Shown here: positions 45,909 through 54,513 of the stretch, one piece after another | Layout: every line of letters begins with the position of its first letter | How positions within the stretch are numbered: position 1 is the stretch's first letter | Assembly (NCBI RefSeq): GCF_000021325.1 | Contig: NC_011365.1 | Span: forward strand, 1,274,501 to 1,338,500 | Source of the DNA: Gluconacetobacter diazotrophicus PA1 5 | GTDB taxonomy: Bacteria; Pseudomonadota; Alphaproteobacteria; Acetobacterales; Acetobacteraceae | DNA: 64,000 nucleotides | Direction of reading: 5' to 3' | Program-made: the position numbers and the translations under genes | Notes under the pieces: model-generated | Database searches by the model: none | The model's input: the letters and a program-made list of their open reading frames with translations, nothing else | What the model was told of the DNA's origin: nothing

Positions 45909-48005
45909 CTAAGGCACCATCAGGGTCCCGCTATCCACCAGGTCCTGAAGTTTCGCCGGTGGAACAGGATAGCCGAAATAGAAGCCCTGGGCCTCTTGGC
46001 AGTCCTGCTCTTCCAGCCAGCGGAGCTGGTCCTGGCGCTCGATCCCCTCGGCGATGACGCGGATTCCCAGGTTCTTGCCCAGCGCGATGATCGCCTTGAC
46101 AATGGCCCGGCTGCCCGGTGACGAACCGAGGTCCTGGATGAAGACGCGATCGATCTTGAGGCGGTGGATCGGAAGCCTGGTCAGATAGACCAGCGAGGCA
46201 TAGCCGGTTCCAAAATCGTCTATCGCGACCGACACGCCCATCTGCTGCAGGGCGGCAAGCTGCCGCCCGGCGGATTCGGGGTTTTCGATCACCGCGGTTT
46301 CGGTCAGTTCCAGTTCAAGGAAGGACGGGTCCAGGCCGGCTTCCGTCGTGGCGTCCACCACCAGTCGATGGACGTCATGCTGGCGAAACAGGACGCCCGA
46401 CAGGTTGACCGCGACACGGATATGAATGCCGTCGCTCTGCCATCGCGCCGCCTGGCGGCAGGCCTCGCGCAGGGACCACACCGTCATGGGCGCGATCAGC
46501 CCGGTTTCCTCGGCCAGCGGCAGGAAGCAGCCCGGATGGACCAGGTCGCCCCCCGGCTGCACCCAGCGGATCAGGGCCTCGACCCCGCATAAGGTGCCGG
46601 AGGCCAGATCGATCTGGGGTTGATAATGCAGGACGAATTCCTCGTTCTCCACCGCGCGGCGCAATGCCTGCTCCAGTTCGGTCGTGGCCGCGAAGGCCTG
46701 TTCCATTTCCTCGTCGAAAAAGGCGTAGCGGCAGCGTCCCTCGTTCTTGGCACGGTACATCGCCAGATCCGCGCGCTTGAGCAGCGTCTCGAACGTCGCG
46801 CCGCGGGCAGGGAACAGCGTCACCCCCGCACTGGCGCCGACGCTCGTGACCCGGTCGCCCAGGGTGAAGGGACGGGCGAAGATCCCCACGATCCGCTCCG
46901 CCATGTGCGCCGCGTCCGCCGCGTCGATGACGTCATGCACGATGGCGAATTCGTCCCCGCCCAGGCGCGCGATGATTCCGGCCCGGGGCAGCGCCGTCCG
47001 CAGCCGGAGCGCGACCTTGCGCAGCAACAGGTCGCCGATCGTATGGCCCTGCGTGTCGTTGATGCCCTTGAACCGGTCGAGGTCCATCAGCACAAACGCG
47101 AAAGGGGGGCCGTCCGCCCCGCGCTGCCGCAGCAGCACCTGCATCTCGGTCTCGAGCTTCGAGCGACTGGGCAGACCCGTCAACTGGTCATAATAGGCCA
47201 GATGATGCAGTTCCCGCTCGGCCTTCTTCCGGTCGGTGATATCGAGCGACGTGGTCAGGACGTACCGCATACCGCTGGCGTCGTCATAAAACGGGATCTT
47301 GGACGTCAGCAGGATACGTTCCATGCCGTACCGGTCGGCAATGCTTTCCTCGTACCGCGCGGTGGGCAGGCCGGTTTCCAGCACCTGCCTGTCGCGGAGC
47401 TGCGATGCCGCATCGTTACGCCCCTGCCCTGCCCCCATCACCCGGGCATGGAATCTGTTGACGAAGATGTAATTCCCCTCGGCGTCCGTGGCGCTGACCA
47501 GGGCGGGCACCGTGTCGATGACCTGCAGCAGGCGGTCGCGGCTGCCGCGCAGGATTTCGGCCTGCGCGGCCCGGCTGTTTTCCAGTTCCTGCTCCAGTTG
47601 CACGGGCGAGCGGGCGCGCTTCTGGTGCCAGCCCAGTTGCAGCAGGTTGCGGGCCCGGGTCAGGAATTCCGTGTGATCGACGGGGCTGGACAGGAAATCG
47701 GTGGCCCCGGCCGCCAGCGCGCTGATACGACCCTCGCGGTCTTCCTGGGCCGTCACGACCATCACCGGCACATCGCCGCCCCAGCCCAGGGCGCGGATGC
47801 GCGCGGTGAAAGCCGCCCCGTCCATCATCGGCATTCTGCAATCGGCAATGACCAGATCGGGGATATTCGTGTCCCCAAACCAGTCCAGCGCCTCGATCGG
47901 GGAAGCGAAGGCTTCGACCTGGATGTCCGCGCCGAGCGTCATGGCCATCCGCGCGAGGATCGTCCGGGTGGCGGAACCGTCATCAACGACGACGACAAGT
48001 CGCAT
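45909..48005 (-). CDS. REC-PAS-GGDEF-EAL cyclic-di-GMP protein
   Basis: A 698-residue four-domain protein. REC domain residues 1-120: acidic pair at 8-9, phospho-acceptor Asp 55 (ADCRMP), Thr in MVVTAQED, but the conserved Lys is Ser (DFLSSPVD). PAS about 165-280, ending DITDRKKAERELHHLAYYDQLTGLP. GGDEF about 285-445 with intact RLGGDEF but no RxxD inhibition site. EAL about 460-695 with CGVEALIRW, VNLSG, ELTETA, DDFGTGYASL and AEGIE. Both catalytic domains look intact. It may bind or hydrolyse c-di-GMP. Start ATG 48005 with GAGG upstream. Confidence 0.93.
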   Translation of the reverse strand: MRLVVVVDDGSATRTILARMAMTLGADIQVEAFASPIEALDWFGDTNIPDLVIADCRMPMMDGAAFTARIRALGWGGDVPVMVVTAQEDREGRISALAAGATDFLSSPVDHTEFLTRARNLLQLGWHQKRARSPVQLEQELENSRAAQAEILRGSRDRLLQVIDTVPALVSATDAEGNYIFVNRFHARVMGAGQGRNDAASQLRDRQVLETGLPTARYEESIADRYGMERILLTSKIPFYDDASGMRYVLTTSLDITDRKKAERELHHLAYYDQLTGLPSRSKLETEMQVLLRQRGADGPPFAFVLMDLDRFKGINDTQGHTIGDLLLRKVALRLRTALPRAGIIARLGGDEFAIVHDVIDAADAAHMAERIVGIFARPFTLGDRVTSVGASAGVTLFPARGATFETLLKRADLAMYRAKNEGRCRYAFFDEEMEQAFAATTELEQALRRAVENEEFVLHYQPQIDLASGTLCGVEALIRWVQPGGDLVHPGCFLPLAEETGLIAPMTVWSLREACRQAARWQSDGIHIRVAVNLSGVLFRQHDVHRLVVDATTEAGLDPSFLELELTETAVIENPESAGRQLAALQQMGVSVAIDDFGTGYASLVYLTRLPIHRLKIDRVFIQDLGSSPGSRAIVKAIIALGKNLGIRVIAEGIERQDQLRWLEEQDCQEAQGFYFGYPVPPAKLQDLVDSGTLMVP

Positions 48006-48137
48006 TCGGGCCTCGGCGGATGGGGTGCAGGACCGGAACGGCCGGCCGGACGCGACTCTGTCAGTGGGCACGACGATGATACGAACGCACCACAAACGCA
48101 CGATATTCGTTTTGGATGCATTCCGGCCCGATTCCGG

Positions 48138-49265
48138 TCACGGCCCGGCCTGAACACTCCCGGGATCATCCAGGGCCAGGGCCAGTTGCGGGCTGGCACC
48201 GCCGGTGAGGTCGAGATTCGACAGCGTCACCCCCAGCAGGCGGATGCCCCGTTCTGGCGGAAAGAACGGCCGCAGCAGGTCGCATGCGACCTGGCGAAAG
48301 ACGGCGTGCGCGGCCAGCGGCTGGGGCAGCGAGCGGGCGCGGCCGGTCTGCTGGAAATCGGCATATTTGACCTTCACCGTCACCGTGCGCGCGACCAGCC
48401 CCCGCTTGCGGCACTCGCCCCAGACCCGGTCGACCATGCCGTCCAGCGCCGACAGGGCCTCGGCCCAGTCATGGATGTCATGTTCGAAGGTGCGTTCCGT
48501 GCCCACGGATTTTCGGCGGCGGTCGGCTTCGACCGGCCGGTCGTCCCGTCCCCGGGCGATGCCGTAATAAAAGGCGGCCGCCTTGCCGAAATGCCGGGCC
48601 AGGCTGTCCATGTCGTGGGCGCGCAGGTCCAGGCCGGTGCGGATGCCCATCGCGCGCATGCGCGCGGCCGTTGCCGGGCCGATCCCGTGAAACGCCTCGA
48701 CCGGCAGGGATTCGACGAAACGCGGGCCCATGCGGGGTGTAATCACATACAGCCCGTCAGGCTTGCGATAGTCCGAGGCCAGCTTGGCCAGGAATTTGTT
48801 GTACGACACCCCGGCCGACGCGGTCAGGCCCGTTTCGGCGCGGATCGCCGCCCGGATATCCTGCGCGATCGCGGTGGCGGAGGGACGGTCGATCAATGGA
48901 TCGGTCACGTCCAGATAGGCTTCATCCAGCGACAGCGGCTGAATCAGCCCTGTATAGCGCGCGAAGATGGCATGGATCTGCGCCGAAACCGCCCGATAGA
49001 CGTCGAAGCGCGGCGGAACGAAGATCAGGTCGGGACATTTGCGCCGCGCCGTGACCGACGGCATGGCGGAGCGTACGCCATAGCGCCGGGCCTCGTAACT
49101 GGCCGCGGCGACGACGCCGCGCTGCCTGCTGCCGCCGACGGCCAGCGGCCGGCCGCGCAGGGCGGGATCATCGCGTTGTTCGACGGAGGCATAGAAGGCA
49201 TCCATGTCGACATGGATGATGCGGCGTAAGGAAGCGGGGTCGGGATCGGTATCCTGTGGCGACAT
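48138..49265 (-). CDS. dinB: DNA polymerase IV (Y-family)
   Basis: A 375-residue translesion polymerase. Seen: IIHVDMDAFYASVEQRDDP with the first metal-binding acidic residues, GRPLAVGG, AASYEARRYGVRSAMP, the SLDEAYLDVT catalytic acidic residues, and helix-hairpin-helix-like HGIGPATAARMRAMGI. The C-terminal little-finger part is present (VTVKVKYADFQQTGRARS). The C-terminus lacks an obvious QxxLxLF beta-clamp motif but ends with LALALDDPGSVQAGP. ATG at 49265. Confidence 0.95.
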   Translation of the reverse strand: MSPQDTDPDPASLRRIIHVDMDAFYASVEQRDDPALRGRPLAVGGSRQRGVVAAASYEARRYGVRSAMPSVTARRKCPDLIFVPPRFDVYRAVSAQIHAIFARYTGLIQPLSLDEAYLDVTDPLIDRPSATAIAQDIRAAIRAETGLTASAGVSYNKFLAKLASDYRKPDGLYVITPRMGPRFVESLPVEAFHGIGPATAARMRAMGIRTGLDLRAHDMDSLARHFGKAAAFYYGIARGRDDRPVEADRRRKSVGTERTFEHDIHDWAEALSALDGMVDRVWGECRKRGLVARTVTVKVKYADFQQTGRARSLPQPLAAHAVFRQVACDLLRPFFPPERGIRLLGVTLSNLDLTGGASPQLALALDDPGSVQAGP

Positions 49266-49323
49266 GCCCTGCTGCCCGCACACGAAAAGGTCCGCCCCGG
49301 AGCATGACCCCGGGGCGATACGA

Positions 49324-49449
49324 TCAGGCGCCGGCCTTGCAGCAGGACTTCTTCTTGAAGAAGAAGATCACTGCCGCCACCAGGCCCAGCGCCAGCATCC
49401 CCTTCACACACGGGGACTTCACGGAGCATTTTGCGGGACAATTGGCCAT
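49324..49449 (-). CDS. 41-residue Cys-rich membrane micro-protein
   Basis: A 41-residue product with three domains visible: a Cys-containing start (MANCPAKCSVKSPCVKG, three Cys), a membrane helix (MLALGLVAAVIFFF) and a basic end KKKSCCKAGA with a Cys pair. AAGGAATAAAGATT precedes the ATG, an acceptable ribosome site. It is upstream of dinB on the same strand with 59 bases between. Possible roles include metal binding at the membrane, which is not shown. Confidence 0.65.
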   Translation of the reverse strand: MANCPAKCSVKSPCVKGMLALGLVAAVIFFFKKKSCCKAGA

Positions 49450-49552
49450 AATCTTTATTCCTTGCAACAACATCCGGCATGTGGACAGGCCGGATCGCCC
49501 ACCATTCTACCCGCCTTGTCCCGGCTGGCTAGCCCGGGCCGGGCATGGCAGG

Positions 49553-50596
49553 TCAGGTCCGGGCATGGATCGCATCGCACAGCGCGGGATCGACCCCGCG
49601 CGCGTAGGGCAGGCCCAGGACGTCATGCAGATCGTCGCGCGTGGCGCGGCACACGGCGGCCGCGTCATGCGAACGCAGGGGGGACGCGATGACATGGCTG
49701 CCCGCGTCGGGAAAATCCACCCGCCGCCGCAGGGCCGGGGACGTTCCCAGCCGATCGAACATGTCCAGCATCGCCGGGACCGAGACCGTGGGGTCCTGAT
49801 GCGCGGGGTCGCGATCGTAATAGCCGAGGAAGACCGGCGCCACGACGCGGCGGAACGTGTCGCCGGTCATCTGGCCCCGTGTCAGTTCCGCCAGCGCGAC
49901 ATACCCGTCGACATGCACGTCGCCGGTCCAGATCGGCCCCTGGGCAGCCCCGCGCGTCACGTCATGGCCGTGATTATGCACCAGCCACATCAGGTCCGTC
50001 CCCCAGGGCCGGAACAGCGGGTCCAGCCTGTCGCCCCGTTCGCGCACCAGGGGCGACCACAGGACCAGGCCCGCGACCCGGCGCGGGTACCGGGCCGCCA
50101 ACGCCAGCGCCAGCGTGCCCCCCGTGGAACTGCCGGCCACCACCACCCGGTCGCCTATGGCCCCGCCGATAGCCAGCGCGGTGGCCGCTCCCTGCATCAG
50201 CCGCGCGGCCGTCAGGCCCCGCATCGCGTCCGGCGCCCGCAACCCGTGCCCCGGCAGGCGCGCCAGATAGAGGTTGCAGCCGAACAGGCGCGCCAGGCCG
50301 GTATGCAGGGGCGCGCCCTCGCCCTGGCTGGCGGTAAAGCCGTGCAGGTAGACGATGGCGCAGGCGGTGCGCGCCGGATGGGCCGGATCGGCCCAGACCA
50401 CCCGGGCCCGGGTGTCGGGCCGCAACGGGCCCGCCGCCTTCTCCCCGGCCGCGATCCAGGCATCGAGCGCCGCCGGGTCGCGCGGCACCGAAGGCAACGG
50501 TACCGCCCCTGTCCACGGACGAACCCGCGGCCCCGCCAGGACCAGTACCGCCAATACCACCAGCGCCGCCGCCAGCCTGGCCCGCCATCCCGTCAT
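49553..50596 (-). CDS. membrane-anchored or exported alpha/beta hydrolase
   Basis: A 347-residue protein with an N-terminal hydrophobic segment (ARLAAALVVLAVLVLAG). The alpha/beta hydrolase core has IVYLHGFTASQGEGAPLH (oxyanion), the nucleophile elbow VVAGSSTGGTLALALA (GSSTG, Ser about residue 160), and the C-terminal DAGSHVIASPLRS with the catalytic His. It resembles carboxylesterase/lysophospholipase-type hydrolases. A run of short repeats (CCATGCCCTG) precedes the start. Substrate unknown. Confidence 0.88.
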   Translation of the reverse strand: MTGWRARLAAALVVLAVLVLAGPRVRPWTGAVPLPSVPRDPAALDAWIAAGEKAAGPLRPDTRARVVWADPAHPARTACAIVYLHGFTASQGEGAPLHTGLARLFGCNLYLARLPGHGLRAPDAMRGLTAARLMQGAATALAIGGAIGDRVVVAGSSTGGTLALALAARYPRRVAGLVLWSPLVRERGDRLDPLFRPWGTDLMWLVHNHGHDVTRGAAQGPIWTGDVHVDGYVALAELTRGQMTGDTFRRVVAPVFLGYYDRDPAHQDPTVSVPAMLDMFDRLGTSPALRRRVDFPDAGSHVIASPLRSHDAAAVCRATRDDLHDVLGLPYARGVDPALCDAIHART

Positions 50597-50764
50597 GCTT
50601 CTTCCCCCGGCCAAGCCCTGCCATGCCCTGCCATGCCCTGCCATGCCGGCGGACATTCCATCAAACACCGCCGACAGGGTGGTGTCGATTTCCGTCCGGC
50701 ATGCTTCCTCCGGCCGGTTCCGCCGACTTGACCCCTCCCTGGGACGCGCCTAGCGTCGCAGGCC

Positions 50765-51520
50765 ATGACGTCCGTTGTCCGGTCCCTGCTTCCCGCGATC
50801 ATCCTGTGCGTACCCTGCTGGGGGGTGCCAGGGGCAGCCCGCGCGGCGCCGGAAGCGATCGCGGTCGATGGAGTCCGGCCGGTCCAGGTCGCGGATTATC
50901 GCGACCTGGCCAAGGTGTTTCGCACCTTCAACGCGTTTCCGGCGGCCGACCGGGCGGACCTGACGCTGCATCTGATTGCGCGCGTGCTGCCCGGCGACCG
51001 GCCGATCCAGTCGGCGCCCCCCTATCTGCGCCGTGCCTCCGGCCCGGTCGCGCTGTTCGGCGCGACGGGAGCCGAGATGCATCTGCCGCTGACCGATGCG
51101 CTATGGGCTGAAAACCCGCCCGTCTATGCGCCCCTGGCACACGGGCAGACGGTGGGGCTGCGCTTCGTCATCACGGTGACGCACGGCCAGACCGACCGGT
51201 TTACCGATGTCCAGGCCCGCACCTGGCTGCGCGAACTGGATGGATGCATCGAGGACGTGGTCGGCGTGGTCTTCGCCTTCCTGATGCCGGACGCGCACAA
51301 GTTGACGGTCGAAGTCGCGGCCGGCGCGCGCCTGGATGCGGTCTCGAACGGCGCGGTGCGCCCGCTGGTCGTCAATCGCGGGGCCGTACCCTACGCCTTC
51401 ACGTTTCGGCCGCAGGATTACCCGCGCGACACGGTCTTCCGCAGCGACCGTCCGCTCGGCACGCTGACCGCGGTCATTCCGATGAATATCCACGGCGAAC
51501 TGACGCGAAACGGCGATTAG
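50765..51520 (+). CDS. exported protein of unknown function
   Basis: A 251-residue protein with a signal peptide (SLLPAIILCVPCWGVPGAARA) and no motif I recognise. The mature part has balanced composition, alternating hydrophobic residues suggestive of beta strands (PVALFGATGAEMHLPLT, LRFVITVTHGQTD, TLTAVIPMNIHG) and a single Cys near residue 159 (LDGCIEDVV). No start-site purine run stands out. Likely periplasmic beta-rich. The last four bases overlap the converging POT transporter gene. Confidence 0.75.
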   Translation: MTSVVRSLLPAIILCVPCWGVPGAARAAPEAIAVDGVRPVQVADYRDLAKVFRTFNAFPAADRADLTLHLIARVLPGDRPIQSAPPYLRRASGPVALFGATGAEMHLPLTDALWAENPPVYAPLAHGQTVGLRFVITVTHGQTDRFTDVQARTWLRELDGCIEDVVGVVFAFLMPDAHKLTVEVAAGARLDAVSNGAVRPLVVNRGAVPYAFTFRPQDYPRDTVFRSDRPLGTLTAVIPMNIHGELTRNGD

Positions 51521-53022
51521 AGGGCTTCCGGCTTCGCCGCCATATGCTGGCGGTCCCACCGGCGGGCGAGCGGCAGCAGCAGGGCGACCACCGCCACGAT
51601 CCCCGCAGCACCGACCGCCAGGTCGAGGAACAGGCCGGCATAGGCCCCTGCCCCGACCGGCACGACCGCAGCACCCGCCCCATGGTCGATGGCGGCCAGA
51701 TTGGCGATCATGCTGCCGAGATACATCGCAACCCCCATCGCCAGAAGGTACGACCCCATCATGAATGCCCCCATGGCGGGCGGGACATAGCGTGCGATGA
51801 CCGCCAGTCCCAGCCCGCCGATCAGCAATTCCCCCACCGACAGGAAGCCGTACGCCCAGATCATGATCCAGGGCGAGACCCGCCCCGTGCCGCCCGAAAG
51901 CGCCCCCAGCCACCAGACCACGAAGGACAGCGAGACCAGGCTGAACCCGATCATGAATTTCTGTGCGATCGACAGGTCTCGCCCCGCCCGCGCCAGGCGC
52001 CGATAGGCAAAGGCCAGCGCGGGGCTGGCCAGCATGATCCAGATCGGATTCAGGGCCTGGAACTGACCGGCCGACATGCTGAACAGCGTCACTCCACCCA
52101 CCCCGACCTGCCCTCGGACGGCGCGCAGCGCGAACAGGGTCAGCGAGGTCACCGTCTGCTGGTAGAAGATGAAATAGAGCATGCCCTGGATCGACAGCAT
52201 GTAGGCCATGCGCAGCCCCGGCCGCTGGGCCGCCGCGGCCCGGCGATAGATCACGGCCCAGGACAGCAGGACAAGCAGCGCCGCCAGCCAGACGCAGTCC
52301 CGTGCCAGCGTGGGCCGCGCCAGCACCAGGTCCAGCGCGCCGATCACCCCGCCGATCCCCAGCAGGACCATCCCGGCGTGCCGGGGCGGAAGCGGCGCGA
52401 AATCGGGCACCGAGCCGATCCGTGCCAGCCGCCGCCGCCGGACCACGTACATGCACAGCCCCACGAACAGGCCGGCGGAACACGCGGCGAACGCCACCGC
52501 CGGACCGAACCGGTTCTGCAGCCACGGCGTCAGCAGCGTCGAGGCCGTCGAACCGACATTGACCGCCATGTAGTAAAGCGTGAAGGCGGAATCGAGCGCG
52601 GCATCGTCGTCGTCATAGATACGGCGGACCAGGTTGGCGGCATTGGGTTTGAAAAAGCCGTTGGATACCGCGATGATTCCCATCGCGACCGTCATGAACT
52701 GCACCTGCACCGTCGCCAGCGCCAGGGTGGCGTAGCCGCACATCATGCCCACGGCCCCCAGCAGCATCGCCCGGCGCGACCCCAGCACCCGATCGCCCAG
52801 CCAGCCGCCGACCACCGGCAGCGCATAGGTCATGGCCGCGAAGGCGCCCATCAGCAGGTTGGCCTGCGTGTCGCCCAGGCCCATATGCTGCACCATGAAC
52901 AGCAGCAGCACGGCCTGCATGCCGTAATAGCCGAACCGTTCCCATAATTCGATGGCGACCACGACCGCGAAGGACGACGCGCGGGACGGCTGGGCGGCAC
53001 CGGCGGAGGGGGAGAAATTCAT
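51517..53022 (-). CDS. POT-family proton-dependent oligopeptide transporter
   Basis: A 501-residue MFS protein of the POT/PTR family. Signatures: ELWERFGYYGMQAVLLLFMV (ExxERFxYYG, residues 25-44), GGWLGDRVLGSRRAMLLG and GNGFFKPN-like SNGFFKPNAANLV (the FFKPN motif). About 12 hydrophobic segments are visible. POT proteins import di- and tripeptides with protons. Flanking genes (GNAT, unknown exported protein) do not narrow the substrate. Confidence 0.94.
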   Translation of the reverse strand: MNFSPSAGAAQPSRASSFAVVVAIELWERFGYYGMQAVLLLFMVQHMGLGDTQANLLMGAFAAMTYALPVVGGWLGDRVLGSRRAMLLGAVGMMCGYATLALATVQVQFMTVAMGIIAVSNGFFKPNAANLVRRIYDDDDAALDSAFTLYYMAVNVGSTASTLLTPWLQNRFGPAVAFAACSAGLFVGLCMYVVRRRRLARIGSVPDFAPLPPRHAGMVLLGIGGVIGALDLVLARPTLARDCVWLAALLVLLSWAVIYRRAAAAQRPGLRMAYMLSIQGMLYFIFYQQTVTSLTLFALRAVRGQVGVGGVTLFSMSAGQFQALNPIWIMLASPALAFAYRRLARAGRDLSIAQKFMIGFSLVSLSFVVWWLGALSGGTGRVSPWIMIWAYGFLSVGELLIGGLGLAVIARYVPPAMGAFMMGSYLLAMGVAMYLGSMIANLAAIDHGAGAAVVPVGAGAYAGLFLDLAVGAAGIVAVVALLLPLARRWDRQHMAAKPEAL

Positions 53023-53158
53023 GAAATTCCCAAGGACATGGCAACGCGGAAGGCGAGAGCCCTAACAGAGAGGACAGGCGCGCGACAATGCCGGGACAGA
53101 CCGGCAACTGACATTTGATGCCACCGGCATACAACAGGTCGAAACGATTCCGGTCATT

Positions 53159-53638
53159 TCATGCCACGGCGGGGGTTTCAATCGCGAGCGACGTGTCGCC
53201 TTGGCGCTGCTTGCCCATGGTACGGTGCACGATCCCGGCCTCGATGAATTCCGGGCCCTGCGCCACATATCCCAGGGATTCGTAAAAGGGCAGCGCCCCG
53301 GCCTGGGCGTCCAGGACGAATCGTTCGACAGCACGGCAGGCGGACGCATCCTCGATCGCGATCATCAGGCGCCGGCCCAGCCCCTGCCCGCGCCGGGCCG
53401 CATCGATGGCGACGCGACCGCTCCTGGCCGTCTTTCCATCCGGCCCGAACAGGACGCGCGCGGTCCCCACCGGCCGCGTCCCCTCCAGGACCAGGAGGTG
53501 CAGCGCCGTTTCGTCATGCTCGTCATACTCCATGTCGAGCGGAACCTGCTGCTCATCGACGAAGACGGTCTTGCGGATCAGGAAGCAGGCGTCCCTGTCC
53601 TGGCTGCTTTCGGCGATCCTGATCGTGGTCATCGTCAT
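53159..53638 (-). CDS. GNAT N-acetyltransferase, ElaA/YjcF-like
   Basis: A 159-residue single-domain acetyltransferase: FLIRKTVFVDEQQVP, LHLLVLEGTRPVGTARVLF, GRVAIDAARRGQGLGRRLM (the RxxGxG/A acetyl-CoA loop near residue 88) and ALPFYESLGYVAQGPEFIEAGIVHRTM. The pattern resembles the ElaA/YjcF branch. The ATG at 53638 is the first of three in-frame ATGs. Acceptor unknown. Confidence 0.88.
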   Translation of the reverse strand: MTMTTIRIAESSQDRDACFLIRKTVFVDEQQVPLDMEYDEHDETALHLLVLEGTRPVGTARVLFGPDGKTARSGRVAIDAARRGQGLGRRLMIAIEDASACRAVERFVLDAQAGALPFYESLGYVAQGPEFIEAGIVHRTMGKQRQGDTSLAIETPAVA

Positions 53639-53870
53639 GGTGCGGGCCCCGCCTGGGTGTCGGTTAACGGAAACGGTGCGGCACCATAGACCGGATGATC
53701 CCGGCGCCGAAGCCCGGCACGGCGTCCCCTGGATACCGCCCTGATGCCGCGACCCGGGGACACGGACCGCCCCCTGATGCATATCCCCCATGCGCCTGCC
53801 GCCCACGCCTTGTAATGGGCATCCGGGACGTCCACCTCAGCATGGCACCATACGTTCCAGGGAGATCGTA

Positions 53871-54416
53871 ATGACAAACAAGACGACACCTTCCGAAGCC
53901 GGTACAGCCCACGCCCATACCTATCTGGGAACACCGACGGACCTGAAGCACGACGCCGTCCACAAGATCTCGGCCGGCCTGAAGGCGGTCCTGGCGGATG
54001 TCTTCGCCCTCTATATCAAGACGAAGAACTTCCACTGGCACATGAGCGGGCGGCATTTCCGCGATTATCACCTTCTGCTGGACGAGCAGAGCAGCCAGAT
54101 CTTCGCCATGACGGACCCGCTGGCCGAACGAGCGCGGAAGATCGGCGGCACGACCCTGCACTCGGTGGGGGAAATCAGCCGGCTGACCAAGGTGTCGGAC
54201 AACGATGCGATCTATGTCACGCCCGAGGACATGCTGTCCGAACTGCGCGAGGACAACCTGGCCCTGACGGCCCGCATGCGCGCCGTCCATGCCGTATGCG
54301 ACGAAGGCAACGATGTCGCGACGGCCAGCCTGCTGGAAAACTGGATCGACGAGACCGAGCGCCGCACCTGGTTCCTGTTCGAATCCACCCGACCGGCCTT
54401 CGGCAGCAATAGCTGA
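53871..54416 (+). CDS. dps: Dps-family DNA-protecting ferritin
   Basis: A 181-residue ferritin-like protein. The ferroxidase region KNFHWHMSGRHFRDYHLLLDEQ (His, Asp and Glu/Asp ligands) is diagnostic. It is followed by DPLAERARKIGGTTLHSVGEI. Dps stores iron and shields DNA from oxidants in stationary phase, a natural need in organisms with intense periplasmic oxidation. The ATG at 53871 has CAGGGAG upstream. A clean intrinsic terminator follows. Confidence 0.95.
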   Translation: MTNKTTPSEAGTAHAHTYLGTPTDLKHDAVHKISAGLKAVLADVFALYIKTKNFHWHMSGRHFRDYHLLLDEQSSQIFAMTDPLAERARKIGGTTLHSVGEISRLTKVSDNDAIYVTPEDMLSELREDNLALTARMRAVHAVCDEGNDVATASLLENWIDETERRTWFLFESTRPAFGSNS

Positions 54417-54442
54417 CGCGCCGCCCATATCCGATCATCAGG

Positions 54443-54466
54443 AAAGGCAGTGTCATCACTGCCTTT
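54443..54466 (+). terminator. intrinsic terminator of dps
   Basis: AAAGGCAGTG and CACTGCCTTT form a 10-bp stem around TCAT, with the T run TTTTTT at 54464-54469, 27 bases after the dps stop. Confidence 0.93.
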
Positions 54467-54513
54467 TTTGGTATCCAGGCCGAGGGTCATCCGAAGCGGG
54501 AGGAAAGATCGGC

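Noticed and set aside
50611-50650. Tandem repeat considered as a small CRISPR-like array.
   Set aside because: The units are only 10 bases long, directly adjacent and without spacers.
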